A program made the position numbers and the translations under genes. Below, one piece after another: positions 36,900-43,516 of a DNA stretch of 64,000 nucleotides. Position 1 is the stretch's first letter, and each line of letters begins with the position of its first letter. The notes beneath the pieces were generated by a model. It had not been told where the DNA came from and made no database searches. It was given only the letters and a program-made list of their open reading frames with translations. This stretch comes from Metabacillus dongyingensis (lineage in GTDB: Bacteria > Bacillota > Bacilli > Bacillales > Bacillaceae): positions 3,412,001 to 3,476,000 of the forward strand of contig NZ_CP082944.1 in NCBI RefSeq assembly GCF_019933155.2, read 5' to 3'.

Positions 36900-36932
36900 C
36901 ATCAAAAAGGGATGATTTTGCCCTTTTTGATG
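36900..36932. terminator. Hairpin in the yqkB-CDGSH intergenic region
   Basis: ATCAAAAAGGG pairs perfectly with CCCTTTTTGAT around a nine-base loop. T-rich arms on both strands make it terminator-like. No annotated gene ends here, which suggests an unannotated short transcript. Confidence 0.5.
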
Positions 36933-36956
36933 ATTAGTTGAACCAATCGGGCTTTT

Positions 36957-37066
36957 ACGGGCAGGTTTCCCCACTGATTACTTTATAGAGCCATAAAACA
37001 TGGAGTCGGGGATATTACTGCCCGTTAATGCGGGATGAGAGCTTGCTTTGTCACATTGGAATGCCC
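36957..37066. ncRNA. Nested inverted repeats upstream of the CDGSH gene (candidate structured RNA)
   Basis: ACGGGCAG (36957-36964) pairs with CTGCCCGT (37018-37025). Inside, TCCCCACT pairs with AGTCGGGGA (one bulge), and inside that CCAT pairs with ATGG around AAAAC. The 3' strand of the outer stem can instead pair with CGGG at 37031-37034, which in turn can pair with CCCG at 37063-37066: mutually exclusive helices. The strand cannot be decided. On plus it is a leader of the CDGSH gene; on minus it would end at the hairpin 36900-36932. I match it to no known riboswitch class. Confidence 0.4.
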
Positions 37067-37108
37067 GAATGAATACTTGTGTGTATAGAAAAAAGGAGGT
37101 TATAAAAG

Positions 37109-37306
37109 ATGGATAAAGTTCAAATTAAAGTGAATGATAATGGATCGCTCCGTGTCACCGGTGATGTGGAATTAGTTGATGCAGAGGGCAGCGTGTTTCA
37201 AACGAAACAAAGCTTTTCCCTTTGCCGCTGCGGGTTATCAAAGAGGATGCCGTTTTGTGATGGATCTCACAAGGGGACGTTTCAGTCAGTTGTGCGCGCT
37301 GAATAA
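37109..37306 (+). CDS. CDGSH iron-sulfur domain protein
   Basis: 65 residues, a minimal CDGSH domain: CRCGLSKRMPFCDGSH contains the full Cx1Cx2(S/T)x3PxCDG(S/A/T)H signature, near residues 39-54, which binds a 2Fe-2S cluster by three Cys and one His. It is preceded by a DNGSLRVTGDVELVDAEG strand region. Likely a redox or iron-sulfur transfer protein in the cytoplasm. AAAGGAGG lies nine bases before the ATG. The long folded leader upstream suggests RNA-level control. Confidence 0.9.
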   Translation: MDKVQIKVNDNGSLRVTGDVELVDAEGSVFQTKQSFSLCRCGLSKRMPFCDGSHKGTFQSVVRAE

Positions 37307-37335
37307 GGCCGCTGATAAATTCACTATGTTGAAAA

Positions 37336-37440
37336 AGTTTTATAGCGAAAAACCTGATTTTATTAGCCGTTTCGAGATTTTTATTAGCCAAACTTCTGAT
37401 TTTTATAGCTGAATTGCCATTTTCATTAGTCAAATTGCAA
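37336..37440. repeat. Imperfect 21-bp tandem array
   Basis: About five units with a period of 20-22 bases and consensus TTTTTATTAGCCAAATTnnTGA (for example near 37359, 37378, 37400 and 37421). It follows the CDGSH stop directly and ends at the yqjX terminator. No spacers; units are 60-80% alike by eye. Confidence 0.65.
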
Positions 37441-37444
37441 AACC

Positions 37445-37470
37445 AAAAAAGACTGTCTCAAAAGACAGTC
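37445..37470 (-). terminator. Terminator of the yqjX-yqjW operon
   Basis: AGACTGTC pairs with GACAGTCT and is followed by six T on the minus strand, touching the yqjX stop. Confidence 0.88.
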
Positions 37471-37799
37471 TATTTCTCGCGGATATCTGTTATTTTGTTC
37501 AATGGCAGATCAAAGCGGGCTTCTTCTCCATTCACGATCCGAATGCATCCGCGGATCGGATCTACATAATGCACATATCCTTCCTGCACATGGAAACCAT
37601 GATTTTCATAGTACGTAAAAGCAAGCTCACGGTTTTCTTCCATGGCAAGACTGATCAATTCATTGAAATGCTCCAGCTGCTGCTCATCCACCGCAGGCTT
37701 GGCTGCATATCCCTGTTCGATCTCAAGCTCCCGTAAAATTTTCACATGCTCAGGCAGCATCATGGATGTCCATTTGATATTGCCCCGGTCCCGAATCAT
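37470..37799 (-). CDS. yqjX: YolD-like protein YqjX
   Basis: 109 residues of the YolD-like family: RDRGNIKWTSMMLPEHVKIL at the start is the diagnostic RGxxKWxxxMLPEH motif. The C-terminal half reads YVHYVDPIRGCIRIVNGEEA. YolD proteins are nearly always encoded next to UvrX/YqjW-type polymerases, as here (17-base gap), and are thought to assist or regulate the SOS polymerase; the mechanism is not established. Transcribed from the LexA-boxed promoter upstream of yqjW. Confidence 0.9.
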   Translation of the reverse strand: MIRDRGNIKWTSMMLPEHVKILRELEIEQGYAAKPAVDEQQLEHFNELISLAMEENRELAFTYYENHGFHVQEGYVHYVDPIRGCIRIVNGEEARFDLPLNKITDIREK

Positions 37800-37816
37800 G
37801 ACGATCCCTCCTTTTG

Positions 37817-39079
37817 TTAAGCTTTATGTCCGCCGACAAGCTTGGCGCGGTGCCTCGCGGTGCCGGCGGTTGTATAGGAAACGGCGCGCAGCAGGGCATC
37901 TGAGCCGTATTTTCCCCGAATGGAGTCCATCACATAACCGAGGATCTGTTCTTTTTCACGGTTAGGCTGAAACAAATCCAGCTGCATTTCGGCATCATCT
38001 TCAATATTGGACAGAGCAATTGAAATTTTCCGGACGGTTTTATTTGCATAAAATTGATCAAATAATGCGATGCATGTTTCGTAAAGCTCCATTGTGATAT
38101 TGGTTGGCTGGCGCATCGTCCGGGAGCGGTGAAATCCGCCTCCAAGTTCATCGTGACTGTAGCCGATCCCAAGGCTGACTGTTCTGCCCGCTTTCCGGTG
38201 GCTGCGTGCTCTTCTTGCGACTTCCTCGCACATCTCAAGGATGACATGCTTCACTTCTTTCGGGTCGGGATAGTCCCTCATTAAAATCTGGCTTTTGCCG
38301 AAGCTGATCTGCCCCTGCAGAATCGGTGCACCAATTTCAGACAGGTCAACGCCCCAGGCATGATAATAGAGCTGATTTCCCATAATGCCGAATTTCTTCT
38401 CCAGGACCTCAAGCGGATGACGCGCAAGCTGCCCCACATTAAAGATTCCCATCCGGTTCAGTGTTTTTTCAACCTGGCTGCCGATGCCCCACATTTCCCG
38501 GAGCGGCGCGACCTTCCAGAGCTTTTCCTTCACATCATCGTACGTCCATTCCGCAATTCCTTTTTTCTTCGCCTCTAAATCAAGGCAGATTTTAGAGAGC
38601 AGCATATTAGGACCGATGCCAATCGCACACGGGAGGGAAAATTCGCGTTCCATATCATCTCTGATTTTGTCTGCAATGGTCCAGGCATCTCCCCATATCC
38701 CCTCGACTCCATCGACTTGAATAAAGCTCTCGTCCACACTGTACGTATGGATGGCATCCTTTGGAACGTACCGGTGGAAGAGACGCGTAAGCTCGGTTGA
38801 GATCCGGACAAAGGAGGCCATCTTTGCATTTACAATGCGAATGCGGGGATCTTTTGGAATTTCGAACAAACGAGATCCGGTTTTAATGCCAAATTCCTTT
38901 TTCAGACAAGGTGAAGCTGCAAGCACAATACTCCCCTGCCGCTCTGTATCGCCGACAACAGCTAAATGGCATGTCAGCGGATCGAGTCCATACAGGACCG
39001 CTGCGCAGCTTGCATAAAAGCTTTTCATGTCAATGCACAGAATTTTTCGTTTTGGAAATTGACTGTAATCCTCAATCAT
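37817..39079 (-). CDS. yqjW: Y-family DNA polymerase YqjW (Pol Y2, UvrX-like)
   Basis: A translesion polymerase of 420 residues. Catalytic carboxylates lie in CIDMKSFYASC and YSVDESFIQVD (the DE pair). A helix-hairpin-helix-type WGIGSQVEKTLNRMGI segment lies near 200, then the little-finger domain, and QLDLF, a canonical sliding-clamp binding motif, near 370. It is the second Y-family polymerase of the window beside dinB. Two LexA boxes in its promoter show SOS control, as for B. subtilis yqjW. Confidence 0.95.
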   Translation of the reverse strand: MIEDYSQFPKRKILCIDMKSFYASCAAVLYGLDPLTCHLAVVGDTERQGSIVLAASPCLKKEFGIKTGSRLFEIPKDPRIRIVNAKMASFVRISTELTRLFHRYVPKDAIHTYSVDESFIQVDGVEGIWGDAWTIADKIRDDMEREFSLPCAIGIGPNMLLSKICLDLEAKKKGIAEWTYDDVKEKLWKVAPLREMWGIGSQVEKTLNRMGIFNVGQLARHPLEVLEKKFGIMGNQLYYHAWGVDLSEIGAPILQGQISFGKSQILMRDYPDPKEVKHVILEMCEEVARRARSHRKAGRTVSLGIGYSHDELGGGFHRSRTMRQPTNITMELYETCIALFDQFYANKTVRKISIALSNIEDDAEMQLDLFQPNREKEQILGYVMDSIRGKYGSDALLRAVSYTTAGTARHRAKLVGGHKA

Positions 39080-39098
39080 AGTTCTTACTCCTCATGAC

Positions 39099-39158
39099 AG
39101 AATATATGTTCGTTTCTATTGTATGATTAATAGTAAGCGAATATACGTTCGATTTCAA
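39099..39158 (-). promoter_or_regulatory. SOS promoter of yqjW-yqjX with two LexA boxes
   Basis: On the minus strand TTGAAA (39153-39158) and TACTAT (39130-39135) are 17 bases apart. A LexA box, CGAACGTATATTCG (39138-39151), lies in the spacer. A second, CGAACATATATTCT (39099-39112), lies downstream of the start site. Both fit CGAACnnnnGTTCG with one or two changes. Confidence 0.88.
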
Positions 39159-39173
39159 TGGTAGTTTTTCCCG

Positions 39174-39270
39174 CAAAAAGCGTAATCGCCCGTTTAACTC
39201 CGGGAGTCAGATAACTTTGCTGACGAATCCGTTCTGGCCGAAGAGTTGGGCGGCGGAGCTGGACAATACG
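39174..39270 (+). repeat. Dispersed 125-bp element, copy C (internally deleted)
   Basis: Left end AAAAAGCGTAATCGCCCGTT and right end GTTCTGGCCGAAGAGTTGGG with GGAGCTGGACAATACG are present. The middle, including the AAAGTC/GACTTT hairpin, is missing. It sits directly upstream of the yqjW promoter region and ahead of yqzH. Confidence 0.8.
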
Positions 39271-39359
39271 TAAAATTTTATAGATCCTATACTCCTAAAA
39301 ACACCGGCTTGGCATCCGCTGAAAACCCGCTTATAATCATGTGTAAGAAGAGGTGGAAC

Positions 39360-39551
39360 ATGGATGAAAAATGGATTTATAAAATGATTCAGCAATCCTT
39401 TCAGCAATATGAGCTAGAGGGATCGCTTAGTGAAAAAGAAGCACATGATCTTGTGGCAAAAGTAATAGAAAAAAAGCAGCAGGAAGAAACGGAATGGTTT
39501 GAAGTAGTTGAGGATGTTGTGTATGGATATGTGACGAATCAGGAGCTATAG
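39360..39551 (+). CDS. yqzH: YqzH-like small protein
   Basis: 63 residues, acidic and helical: MDEKWIYKMIQQSFQQYELE, then GSLSEKEAHDLVAKVIEKKQ and a WFEVVEDVVYGYVTNQ end. It matches the YqzH family in size and composition and by its place divergent from yqjW, as in B. subtilis. GAGGTGG lies before the ATG. Function is unknown. The frame continues upstream into repeat copy C, which is not part of the gene. Confidence 0.78.
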   Translation: MDEKWIYKMIQQSFQQYELEGSLSEKEAHDLVAKVIEKKQQEETEWFEVVEDVVYGYVTNQEL

Positions 39552-39553
39552 TC

Positions 39554-39622
39554 AGAAAAGCGGAACAGGCCATTCAGATATGGCAGGGAGATAAGAACTC
39601 AACAGAAAAGGGCAGGTTTGAC
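39554..39622 (+). repeat. Dispersed element, copy D (left half)
   Basis: AAAAGCGGAACAGGCCATTC, then GGCAGGGAGATAAGAACTCA and AACAGAAAAGGGCAGGTTTGAC. The right half is absent, and a 21-bp-type tandem array follows, as after copies B1/B2. Confidence 0.7.
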
Positions 39623-39631
39623 CCAGCCGCT

Positions 39632-39770
39632 TGTATCATACAGCCGAAATGAGGATTTTCACAGCCGTTTTTGCAAATCTTTCAGCCGTTTTCGGATTTT
39701 AATCAGCCAAAGCGTTTTTTTTTGCTTCTGCCGTTTGTCAGCCGAATACCGCAAGCAGAGAAATTCAGCC
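39632..39770. repeat. Imperfect tandem array with CAGCCG cores
   Basis: Six to seven copies of a CAGCCG/CAGCCA core recur near 39643, 39664, 39685, 39706, 39733 and 39757. Most are 21 bases apart, the last intervals being longer. The unit is roughly TTTTCACAGCCGTTTTTGCAA. It has the same architecture as the arrays at 33544 and 37336 but a different unit. Confidence 0.65.
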
Positions 39771-39818
39771 GGCAAGCGAACAGCACAATGTTATTATCCG
39801 GAATTCTCCTGTAAAAGC

Positions 39819-39848
39819 ACAAAACCGGCCGATGGGCCGGTTTTGTTT
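39819..39848. terminator. Terminator of yqjQ
   Basis: AAAACCGGCC pairs perfectly with GGCCGGTTTT around GATG; usable on both strands. It touches the yqjQ stop. Confidence 0.88.
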
Positions 39849-40642
39849 TATTTCCTTGATAACGCCTTCCCCGCCACTTTTTCAAACAAACGGGGCATAA
39901 GCTGATAAAAGCTGCTGCCCGCATTCATCCAGCCGGGCAAGTTAATTTCACGCCTGTCAGAGAGCATGGAGCCCACAATCTTCTCTGACACCCTATCAGG
40001 ATTCAGCATAAAACGCTCCACATTTTTTACATAGTTGCCGCTTTGGTCGGCGATTTCGAAAAAGTCCGTTTTAATAGGGCCAGGATTAACCGATGTGACA
40101 TGAATATTCGTTTCTAAAAGCTCCATCCGCAGGCTGTTTGTAAACCCGAGCACGGCATGCTTGGAAGCAGCATATAAGCTTGATTTAGGCGTGGCAAGCT
40201 TTCCTGCCTGTGAAGCGATATTGATGATGTGGCCATCGTTTCGCTTCTTCATGGAAGGAAGCACCATTTTTGTGCATGCGATTAAGCCGAAGACGTTCAC
40301 TTCAAACATCGATTTCATTTCCTCAAGAGTAGCATCCAGAACAGTGTTGAAAATACCGAATCCGGCATTATTAACCAGAACATCAATTTGCGGAATGTCA
40401 TTCATCATCTGGTCAAATGTCTGCTGAACAGCATTCAGATCACTGACATCGAGCTGATAGTAAAGACAAGAAACCTGGTAATTTTTTGTAATGTGTTCAG
40501 CAGCAGCAGCCAAACGGTCCGATCTTCTCGCAAGTAAAATGGGATGTCCGCCGCTCTTAGCCACAAGCACCGCCATTTTTTCGCCAATTCCGCCTGACGC
40601 TCCTGTTATGACTACGTAGCGGTTTTTCAGTCTTTCATTCAT
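39848..40642 (-). CDS. yqjQ: Short-chain dehydrogenase YqjQ
   Basis: 264 residues, classical SDR: the cofactor motif TGASGGIG near residue 15, NNAGFG near 91, catalytic Ser in INIASQAGKLATPKSSLYAASKHA with the YxxxK pair, and NPGPIKTDF after it. Substrate unknown. The ATG at 40642 has GAGGTG upstream; the open frame starts three codons earlier. It lies ten bases after yqjP, as in B. subtilis, in a two-gene operon. Confidence 0.92.
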   Translation of the reverse strand: MNERLKNRYVVITGASGGIGEKMAVLVAKSGGHPILLARRSDRLAAAAEHITKNYQVSCLYYQLDVSDLNAVQQTFDQMMNDIPQIDVLVNNAGFGIFNTVLDATLEEMKSMFEVNVFGLIACTKMVLPSMKKRNDGHIINIASQAGKLATPKSSLYAASKHAVLGFTNSLRMELLETNIHVTSVNPGPIKTDFFEIADQSGNYVKNVERFMLNPDRVSEKIVGSMLSDRREINLPGWMNAGSSFYQLMPRLFEKVAGKALSRK

Positions 40643-40652
40643 TTCGTACACC

Positions 40653-41609
40653 TCAGCAAGAATAAATTTTCTTTGCTCCCTCCATATGCCCTTTAATTAC
40701 TCCCAATGCCTCTAAATAATCCAGCTGTCCAACCGTTTCCGACATAGTGAGCATCATTTGTCTTTTATAAAGATGCGGAAAGAGCCTCTGACAAGCTTCA
40801 AATGCTGTCATCGGTTTTTCTTTTATATAGCCGCGCACTTCAAATGCACGTTCCTCCTGTTTTTTCAAGCGATAGCGAATGAGTTCATGCGGCTGCAGCA
40901 CCGTTTCCCCATGTCCTGAAAATACGTTTGAAATTGGAATTTTCAGCAGGGATCTAAATGATTCATTAAATTGGATCTGAGGTCTTGGCCGCTCTCCCCC
41001 ATCCATTGGAGGCTCAAGCAGCGGATTTGCCGAAATATGCTGAAGAAGATGATCGCCGCCAAACATCAGGCCATCCTCCGCACGGTAAAGGGCGATATGC
41101 GTTTGGGCATGTCCCGGGGTTTCAATCACATGCCAGCCGTCCATGCCAGGAACAGAGTCTCCTTCCCTGAGAGATGATGTTAAGTTCCGTTTGCATGCAT
41201 ATTTCATCGACGAATCAAACTGAGCCAAATAAGGAAGCAGCCGCTCATCAATGCCAAATTCCGTGAACAGTTTCATAAAGAATTCTTTTTGAGAAGCCAT
41301 AAATGACTCATCCTGCATGATCCAAGGCGCATTATATGGATGCCCGGTCACATCCACCGATTGGGGCAGGTAATCAAGCAGCCCGACATGATCTGGATGA
41401 TGATGCGTCAGGATGACCTGTTCAATGTCTTCAATCCTGTATCCCGCCTGCTCCATTTGAGTATTCAGGGCAGTGAGGGCTTCTGGTGTTTTAGGTCCGG
41501 CATCAATCAGTGTCAGCCTATCTCCTTTTACAAGGTATACATTCACATCTCCTACTGGAAAAGGAGTCGGCAAGGTTAATTTGATGATCATATCTGATTT
41601 TGTTTTCAT
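40653..41609 (-). CDS. yqjP: Metallo-beta-lactamase fold hydrolase YqjP
   Basis: 318 residues. The metal site shows ILTHHHPDHVGLLDY (HxHxDH), then HVIETPGHAQTHIALY and MFGGDHLLQ, and a late FSGHGETV histidine. The C-terminal half adds a winged-helix-like domain typical of the larger MBL hydrolases. Substrate unknown. GAGGAAG precedes the ATG. Transcribed with yqjQ from a promoter overlapped by a perfect palindrome. Confidence 0.92.
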   Translation of the reverse strand: MKTKSDMIIKLTLPTPFPVGDVNVYLVKGDRLTLIDAGPKTPEALTALNTQMEQAGYRIEDIEQVILTHHHPDHVGLLDYLPQSVDVTGHPYNAPWIMQDESFMASQKEFFMKLFTEFGIDERLLPYLAQFDSSMKYACKRNLTSSLREGDSVPGMDGWHVIETPGHAQTHIALYRAEDGLMFGGDHLLQHISANPLLEPPMDGGERPRPQIQFNESFRSLLKIPISNVFSGHGETVLQPHELIRYRLKKQEERAFEVRGYIKEKPMTAFEACQRLFPHLYKRQMMLTMSETVGQLDYLEALGVIKGHMEGAKKIYSC

Positions 41610-41665
41610 ACCATCTTCCTCATTTGTTATTTTTATATAAGTCTAATATATTCAACGCATGACTT

Positions 41666-41689
41666 ATGAATGTATATTCATTAATTATA
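41666..41689 (-). promoter_or_regulatory. TetR-type operator candidate over the yqjP promoter
   Basis: On the minus strand TATAAT (41684-41689) is followed at once by ATGAATATACATTCAT (41666-41681), a palindrome with perfect six-base arms. It is similar to the TGAATGA-type boxes of the B. subtilis fatty-acid regulator FadR. The -35 is poor. The binding protein is not known. Confidence 0.5.
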
Positions 41690-41766
41690 AAGCTTATTTT
41701 ACACGTTCACTGCAAATGTGTCATTATTTTCAAATAATTCATTGCAGAAATAGGAAAAAAATCCGC

Positions 41767-41796
41767 TTGACAAACACATGTCCAACCTAGCATAAT
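41767..41796 (+). promoter_or_regulatory. Sigma-A promoter of proI
   Basis: A perfect -35 TTGACA (41767-41772), an 18-base spacer and CATAAT (41791-41796), just upstream of the T-box leader. Confidence 0.85.
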
Positions 41797-41814
41797 GATG
41801 AACAAATCACTTTA

Positions 41815-42086
41815 ATGCACGAATGCAGGAAATGAATATAGATTGAGCAATGAACAGGAATAGTAAATCAAGCAATGATAACCAGAGAGTGAAATCCGCC
41901 GGCTGAAAGGTTTCACCGTCCTCTTGCTGATTGAACCTGCCCTGTGAGCTCTCAGGCAAACTTGACGTGATCCCTCGTTACGGGATATTAAGTTGGGGTC
42001 ATGCATCATGCATTTCCCAATGAAGGTGGTACCGCGGAAACCTTTTCGTCCTTTATTTTTAATTGGATGAAAAGGTTTTTTTATTT
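41815..42086 (+). promoter_or_regulatory. T-box leader (tRNA-Pro responsive) with terminator, upstream of proI
   Basis: The invariant T-box AAGGTGGTACCGCG lies at 42023-42036. The terminator follows: AACCTTTTCGTCC pairs with GGATGAAAAGGTT, then seven T (42038-42086). Stem I shows the AGAGAG/GA-rich opening near 41884 and a GAACCTGCCC specifier region near 41934, where CCT would read proline. Uncharged tRNA-Pro should stabilise the antiterminator and switch proI on. This agrees with the T-box known for Bacillus proline genes; the exact specifier is inferred. Confidence 0.9.
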
Positions 42087-42108
42087 TTCAAAATCAGGAG
42101 GAATTCAC

Positions 42109-42948
42109 ATGAAACACATCGCATTTGTAGGTGCAGGCTCAATGGCAGAAGCCATCATTAATGGATTAATCAGCGGCGGTGTCTGCCTCCCTGAACATAT
42201 AAAAGTCACAAATCGCTCAAGCATTGAACGGCTGTCCTGTCTCAATCAGGCTTACGGGGTTTCGGTTACAAAAAACAAACAAGAAACAGTTGAAGGTGCT
42301 TCTATAATTATCCTTGCAATGAAACCAAAAGATGTAAAAGCAGGAATTGAAAGCATCAGGGATTATGTGGACAGCAGTCAGGTCATTATTTCCGTCCTCG
42401 CCGGCATCTCGAGTGAAACCATCCGGGAACTTTTCGGAAAAGAGCTGTCCATAATCCGGGCGATGCCAAATACATCGGCTGCGATTCAGAGATCGGCAAC
42501 AGCACTTGCATGCAATTCAGCGGTAACAGCGGATCAGCTGAAGCAGGCAACCGGTCTTTTTGAAGCAATCGGGACCGTTACCCGTGTTTTAGAACATCAG
42601 CTTGATGCTGTAACAGGTCTTTCCGGAAGCGGTCCTGCTTACGTTTATTACATCGCAGAAGCGCTTGAAAAAGCAGCCGCAGAAACCGGCCTTGAAAAAG
42701 AGACAGCGAAAGCATTGATTGCGCAGACCCTGCTCGGGGCAGCAGAAATGCTCCTTAGTTCACCAAAAGAGCCTGCGCTCCTCCGAAAAGAAGTAACAAG
42801 TCCTGGGGGCACGACTGAAGCCGGCATAGAAAAACTGGAGGAATATCAAGTCAGCGAAGCCATTGCTGCCTGTATTAACAGAGCGACTGAGCGATCGCAA
42901 GAGCTCAGAGAGATCTTTGCAAAAAATGCATTAAAAGAGCATATTTAA
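42109..42948 (+). CDS. proI: Pyrroline-5-carboxylate reductase
   Basis: Reduces pyrroline-5-carboxylate to proline with NAD(P)H. 279 residues from the ATG with AGGAGG upstream. The Rossmann start is HIAFVGAGSMAEAIINGL; AMKPKD follows around residue 67, then RAMPNTSA near 121 and the C-terminal signature GLSGSGPAYVYY and EVTSPGGTTEAGI. It is the last step of proline synthesis, matching the tRNA-Pro T-box in its leader. Equivalent to B. subtilis ProI (YqjO). Confidence 0.95.
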   Translation: MKHIAFVGAGSMAEAIINGLISGGVCLPEHIKVTNRSSIERLSCLNQAYGVSVTKNKQETVEGASIIILAMKPKDVKAGIESIRDYVDSSQVIISVLAGISSETIRELFGKELSIIRAMPNTSAAIQRSATALACNSAVTADQLKQATGLFEAIGTVTRVLEHQLDAVTGLSGSGPAYVYYIAEALEKAAAETGLEKETAKALIAQTLLGAAEMLLSSPKEPALLRKEVTSPGGTTEAGIEKLEEYQVSEAIAACINRATERSQELREIFAKNALKEHI

Positions 42949-42957
42949 AGAGATTTC

Positions 42958-43182
42958 ATGCAGGAAAAAGACAAGGTCAGGCAGGTCATAATTTTACAAG
43001 GGATAAAATATGTGACGGATAAAAAGGCTGATGAACTCATTGCAATATATAAAAATCGTTCCCGCATGATAGACACGGCGGAGGGATTTGCAGTTTACCC
43101 CTTCTCTAAAACGATAAGCGTAAAGAAGTGCTCCCCTCTGCTGAAGTTGAAGGGACAGTGTCAGCTTATTTCTCTTATTTAG
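42958..43182 (+). CDS. Possible small ORF with monooxygenase-like fragment
   Basis: 74 codons from an ATG with no clear ribosome site, ten bases after proI. The part KYVTDKKADELIAIYKNRSR followed by MIDTAEGFAVY recalls the HmoB-type antibiotic-biosynthesis-monooxygenase domain (KNRxxxxxxxxGF), but the rest is not recognisable. It is more likely a decayed fragment than a working gene. Confidence 0.3.
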   Translation: MQEKDKVRQVIILQGIKYVTDKKADELIAIYKNRSRMIDTAEGFAVYPFSKTISVKKCSPLLKLKGQCQLISLI

Positions 43183-43244
43183 ATGCTTGCACCCGCTCGC
43201 TTTTAATAGAAAAAGAAAAAGAATGAGAAACGGGGTATTCTGTT

Positions 43245-43364
43245 TTGAAGAATTCTCATGCTCTGGAGTTTGCTCAATTGTTATTGAATGGTGATGAGCA
43301 TGCAGCAGTCCAGGAATACAAGAATCACATACATGCTGAAGAAAACCGAACACATTCCCATTAA
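43245..43364 (+). CDS. Possible 39-residue ORF of unknown function
   Basis: TTG start with a weak GGGG site ten bases before. It reads KNSHALEFAQLLLNGDEHAA and VQEYKNHIHAEENR, then a stop and, five bases on, a terminator. The presence of a terminator favours a real transcript end here. Family not recognised; it may be the truncated start of a larger protein. Confidence 0.4.
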   Translation: MKNSHALEFAQLLLNGDEHAAVQEYKNHIHAEENRTHSH

Positions 43365-43366
43365 AC

Positions 43367-43419
43367 TAAAAAAAGAGGCTGATCCCGATCATGGAAAGAT
43401 CAGGCCAGTCTCTTTTTTC
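43367..43419 (+). terminator. Terminator downstream of the proI region
   Basis: AAAAAGAG and GGCTGATC pair with GATCAGGCC and CTCTTTTTT (one bulge), giving a long hairpin with a T tract. Confidence 0.7.
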
Positions 43420-43516
43420 AGTTTTAAAGAGTCAGAGGGCTGGATGCTGTTTTTACGCCAAGGCGGAGTGTTAAAACCAGTCATTTAAAGACTCCTTCAA
43501 AACATTTAAACGCCCC

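Noticed and set aside
37155..37433. 92-codon minus-strand ORF over the CDGSH gene
   Set aside because: Reads the tandem array and the antisense of the CDGSH gene, no ribosome site.
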